Assembly (NCBI GenBank): GCA_016712565.1 | Contig: JADJQU010000025.1 | Location: forward strand, 1-6,039 | Source: Planctomycetota bacterium | GTDB lineage: Bacteria; Planctomycetota; UBA1135; GCA-002686595 | Direction of reading: 5' to 3' | Length of the DNA stretch: 6,039 nt | Shown here: in pieces, positions 5,708 to 6,039 of the stretch | Position numbering within the stretch: position 1 is the first letter of the stretch | Layout: every line of letters begins with the position of its first letter | Notes under the pieces: generated by a model | Seen by the model: only the letters and a program-made list of their open reading frames with translations | The model's database searches: none | What the model was told of the DNA's origin: nothing | Made by a program: the position numbers and the translations under genes

Positions 5708-6039
5708 ATGCCACGCACCCTCGCATCGACATCCCCGGCGCTCGCCATCACGTCGGCGAACCGCACCGCCCGCCGCCGGGTGGTCTTCCGCGATCCCAGC
5801 GACCTCGCGCGCTTTCAGCGCCTGCTCCGGCGAGCTGCCCGGCCGCTTCGCCGCCCGCGTCCACGGCTGGGCGCTGATGGAAACCACTTCCACTTGATGT
5901 TGGAGACGCCGCCCGGTCGGCTGCCCGCCGTGATGGCCCGGCTGGGAGGCGACCTCGCGCGCAAGACCAACGCCGCGCACGGCTGGGACGGACCGCTCTT
6001 TCGTGGCCGTTATCTGAACCGTGAGGTGCTGGACGACGC
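5708..6039 (+). CDS. REP-associated tyrosine transposase (RAYT), Y1_Tnp family, 5' part, frameshifted
   Basis: It encodes a single-stranded-DNA HUH transposase of the IS200-like type that is often domesticated and acts on REP palindromes. Merging frames gives MPR, LRIDIPGARHHV, ANRTARRRVVFRDPSDLARF, QRLL, GELPGRFAARVHGWALM, then NHFHLMLETPPGRLPAVMAR, LGGDLARKTNAAHGWDGPLF, RGRYLNREVLDDA. HFH in NHFHLMLETP is the metal-binding HUH motif. The opening PR-IDIPGARHHV, the N-R-VVFRDPSD-F segment and LFRGRY are diagnostic of RAYTs. Frame changes fall near 5722, 5755, 5825 and 5880. The catalytic Tyr normally lies in the C-terminal third and would be beyond the window, so activity cannot be judged. 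No IS ends or left terminal hairpin are visible upstream, which fits a single-copy RAYT and not a complete insertion sequence. The assignment is firm; whether the gene is intact is not known. Confidence 0.87.
   Translation, partial: MPRTLASTSPALAITSANRTARRRVVFRDPSDLARFQRLLRRAARPLRRPRPRLGADGNHFHLMLETPPGRLPAVMARLGGDLARKTNAAHGWDGPLFRGRYLNREVLDD

Noticed and set aside
5708..6039. Complete IS200/IS605 insertion sequence
   Set aside because: The protein signature is RAYT-like, no left-end hairpin or IS boundary is visible, and no TnpB follows within the window; the right side is not visible.
1..6039. CRISPR array, tRNA or rRNA genes
   Set aside because: No regularly spaced direct repeats, no cloverleaf with a TTCGAATCC-type arm and no rRNA-conserved stretches were found on either strand.
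1..6039. Region of true pseudogenes undergoing decay
   Set aside because: The conserved motifs are intact in every gene, indels are short and partly homopolymer-linked, and they affect unrelated genes equally, which fits sequence error better.

Overview
GC-rich bacterial DNA, roughly 70% G+C by eye. The gene content fits a deltaproteobacterium-type lineage, perhaps Myxococcota. That placement is an inference from an outer-membrane protein resembling a myxobacterial family, from DUF5989 and its SxtJ-type neighbourhood, and from codon use; no rRNA or marker gene is present to confirm it. The dominant property is that nearly every gene is split among two or three reading frames while its protein remains recognisable. 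Several of the implied indels sit in homopolymers (A5 near 1865, short G or C runs elsewhere). I read this as an unpolished, indel-rich assembly, not as mass pseudogenisation. Gene limits below therefore describe reconstructed genes, not single open frames.

Layout, left to right. (1) 1-554, minus: 5' part of a secreted, probably outer-membrane beta-barrel-like protein that runs off the left edge. (2) 684-932, plus: a small one-helix membrane protein, followed by a terminator-like hairpin (930-962). (3) 962-1135: a noncoding strip between convergent genes, packed with inverted repeats, including a nested element (973-1050) and a REP-like hairpin (1076-1112). (4) 1122-5630, minus: a tight run of five codirectional genes, read right to left. 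They are an RDD-family membrane protein, a stand-alone RmlC-type cupin, a large multi-pass glycosyltransferase-like protein with a central extracytoplasmic domain, a GT39/PMT-like membrane glycosyltransferase, and a DUF5989 small membrane protein. (5) 5708-6039, plus: 5' part of a REP-associated tyrosine transposase (RAYT, Y1/HUH) that runs off the right edge.

Taken together, the minus-strand block looks like a small envelope-glycan module. Two lipid-linked-sugar-dependent membrane glycosyltransferases would work with a sugar-modifying or sugar-binding cupin and small membrane proteins of unknown role. The RAYT and the palindrome-rich strip may be a transposase and its substrate-type repeats, but they lie about 4.6 kb apart and the link is not proven. 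No tRNA, rRNA or CRISPR array was seen.
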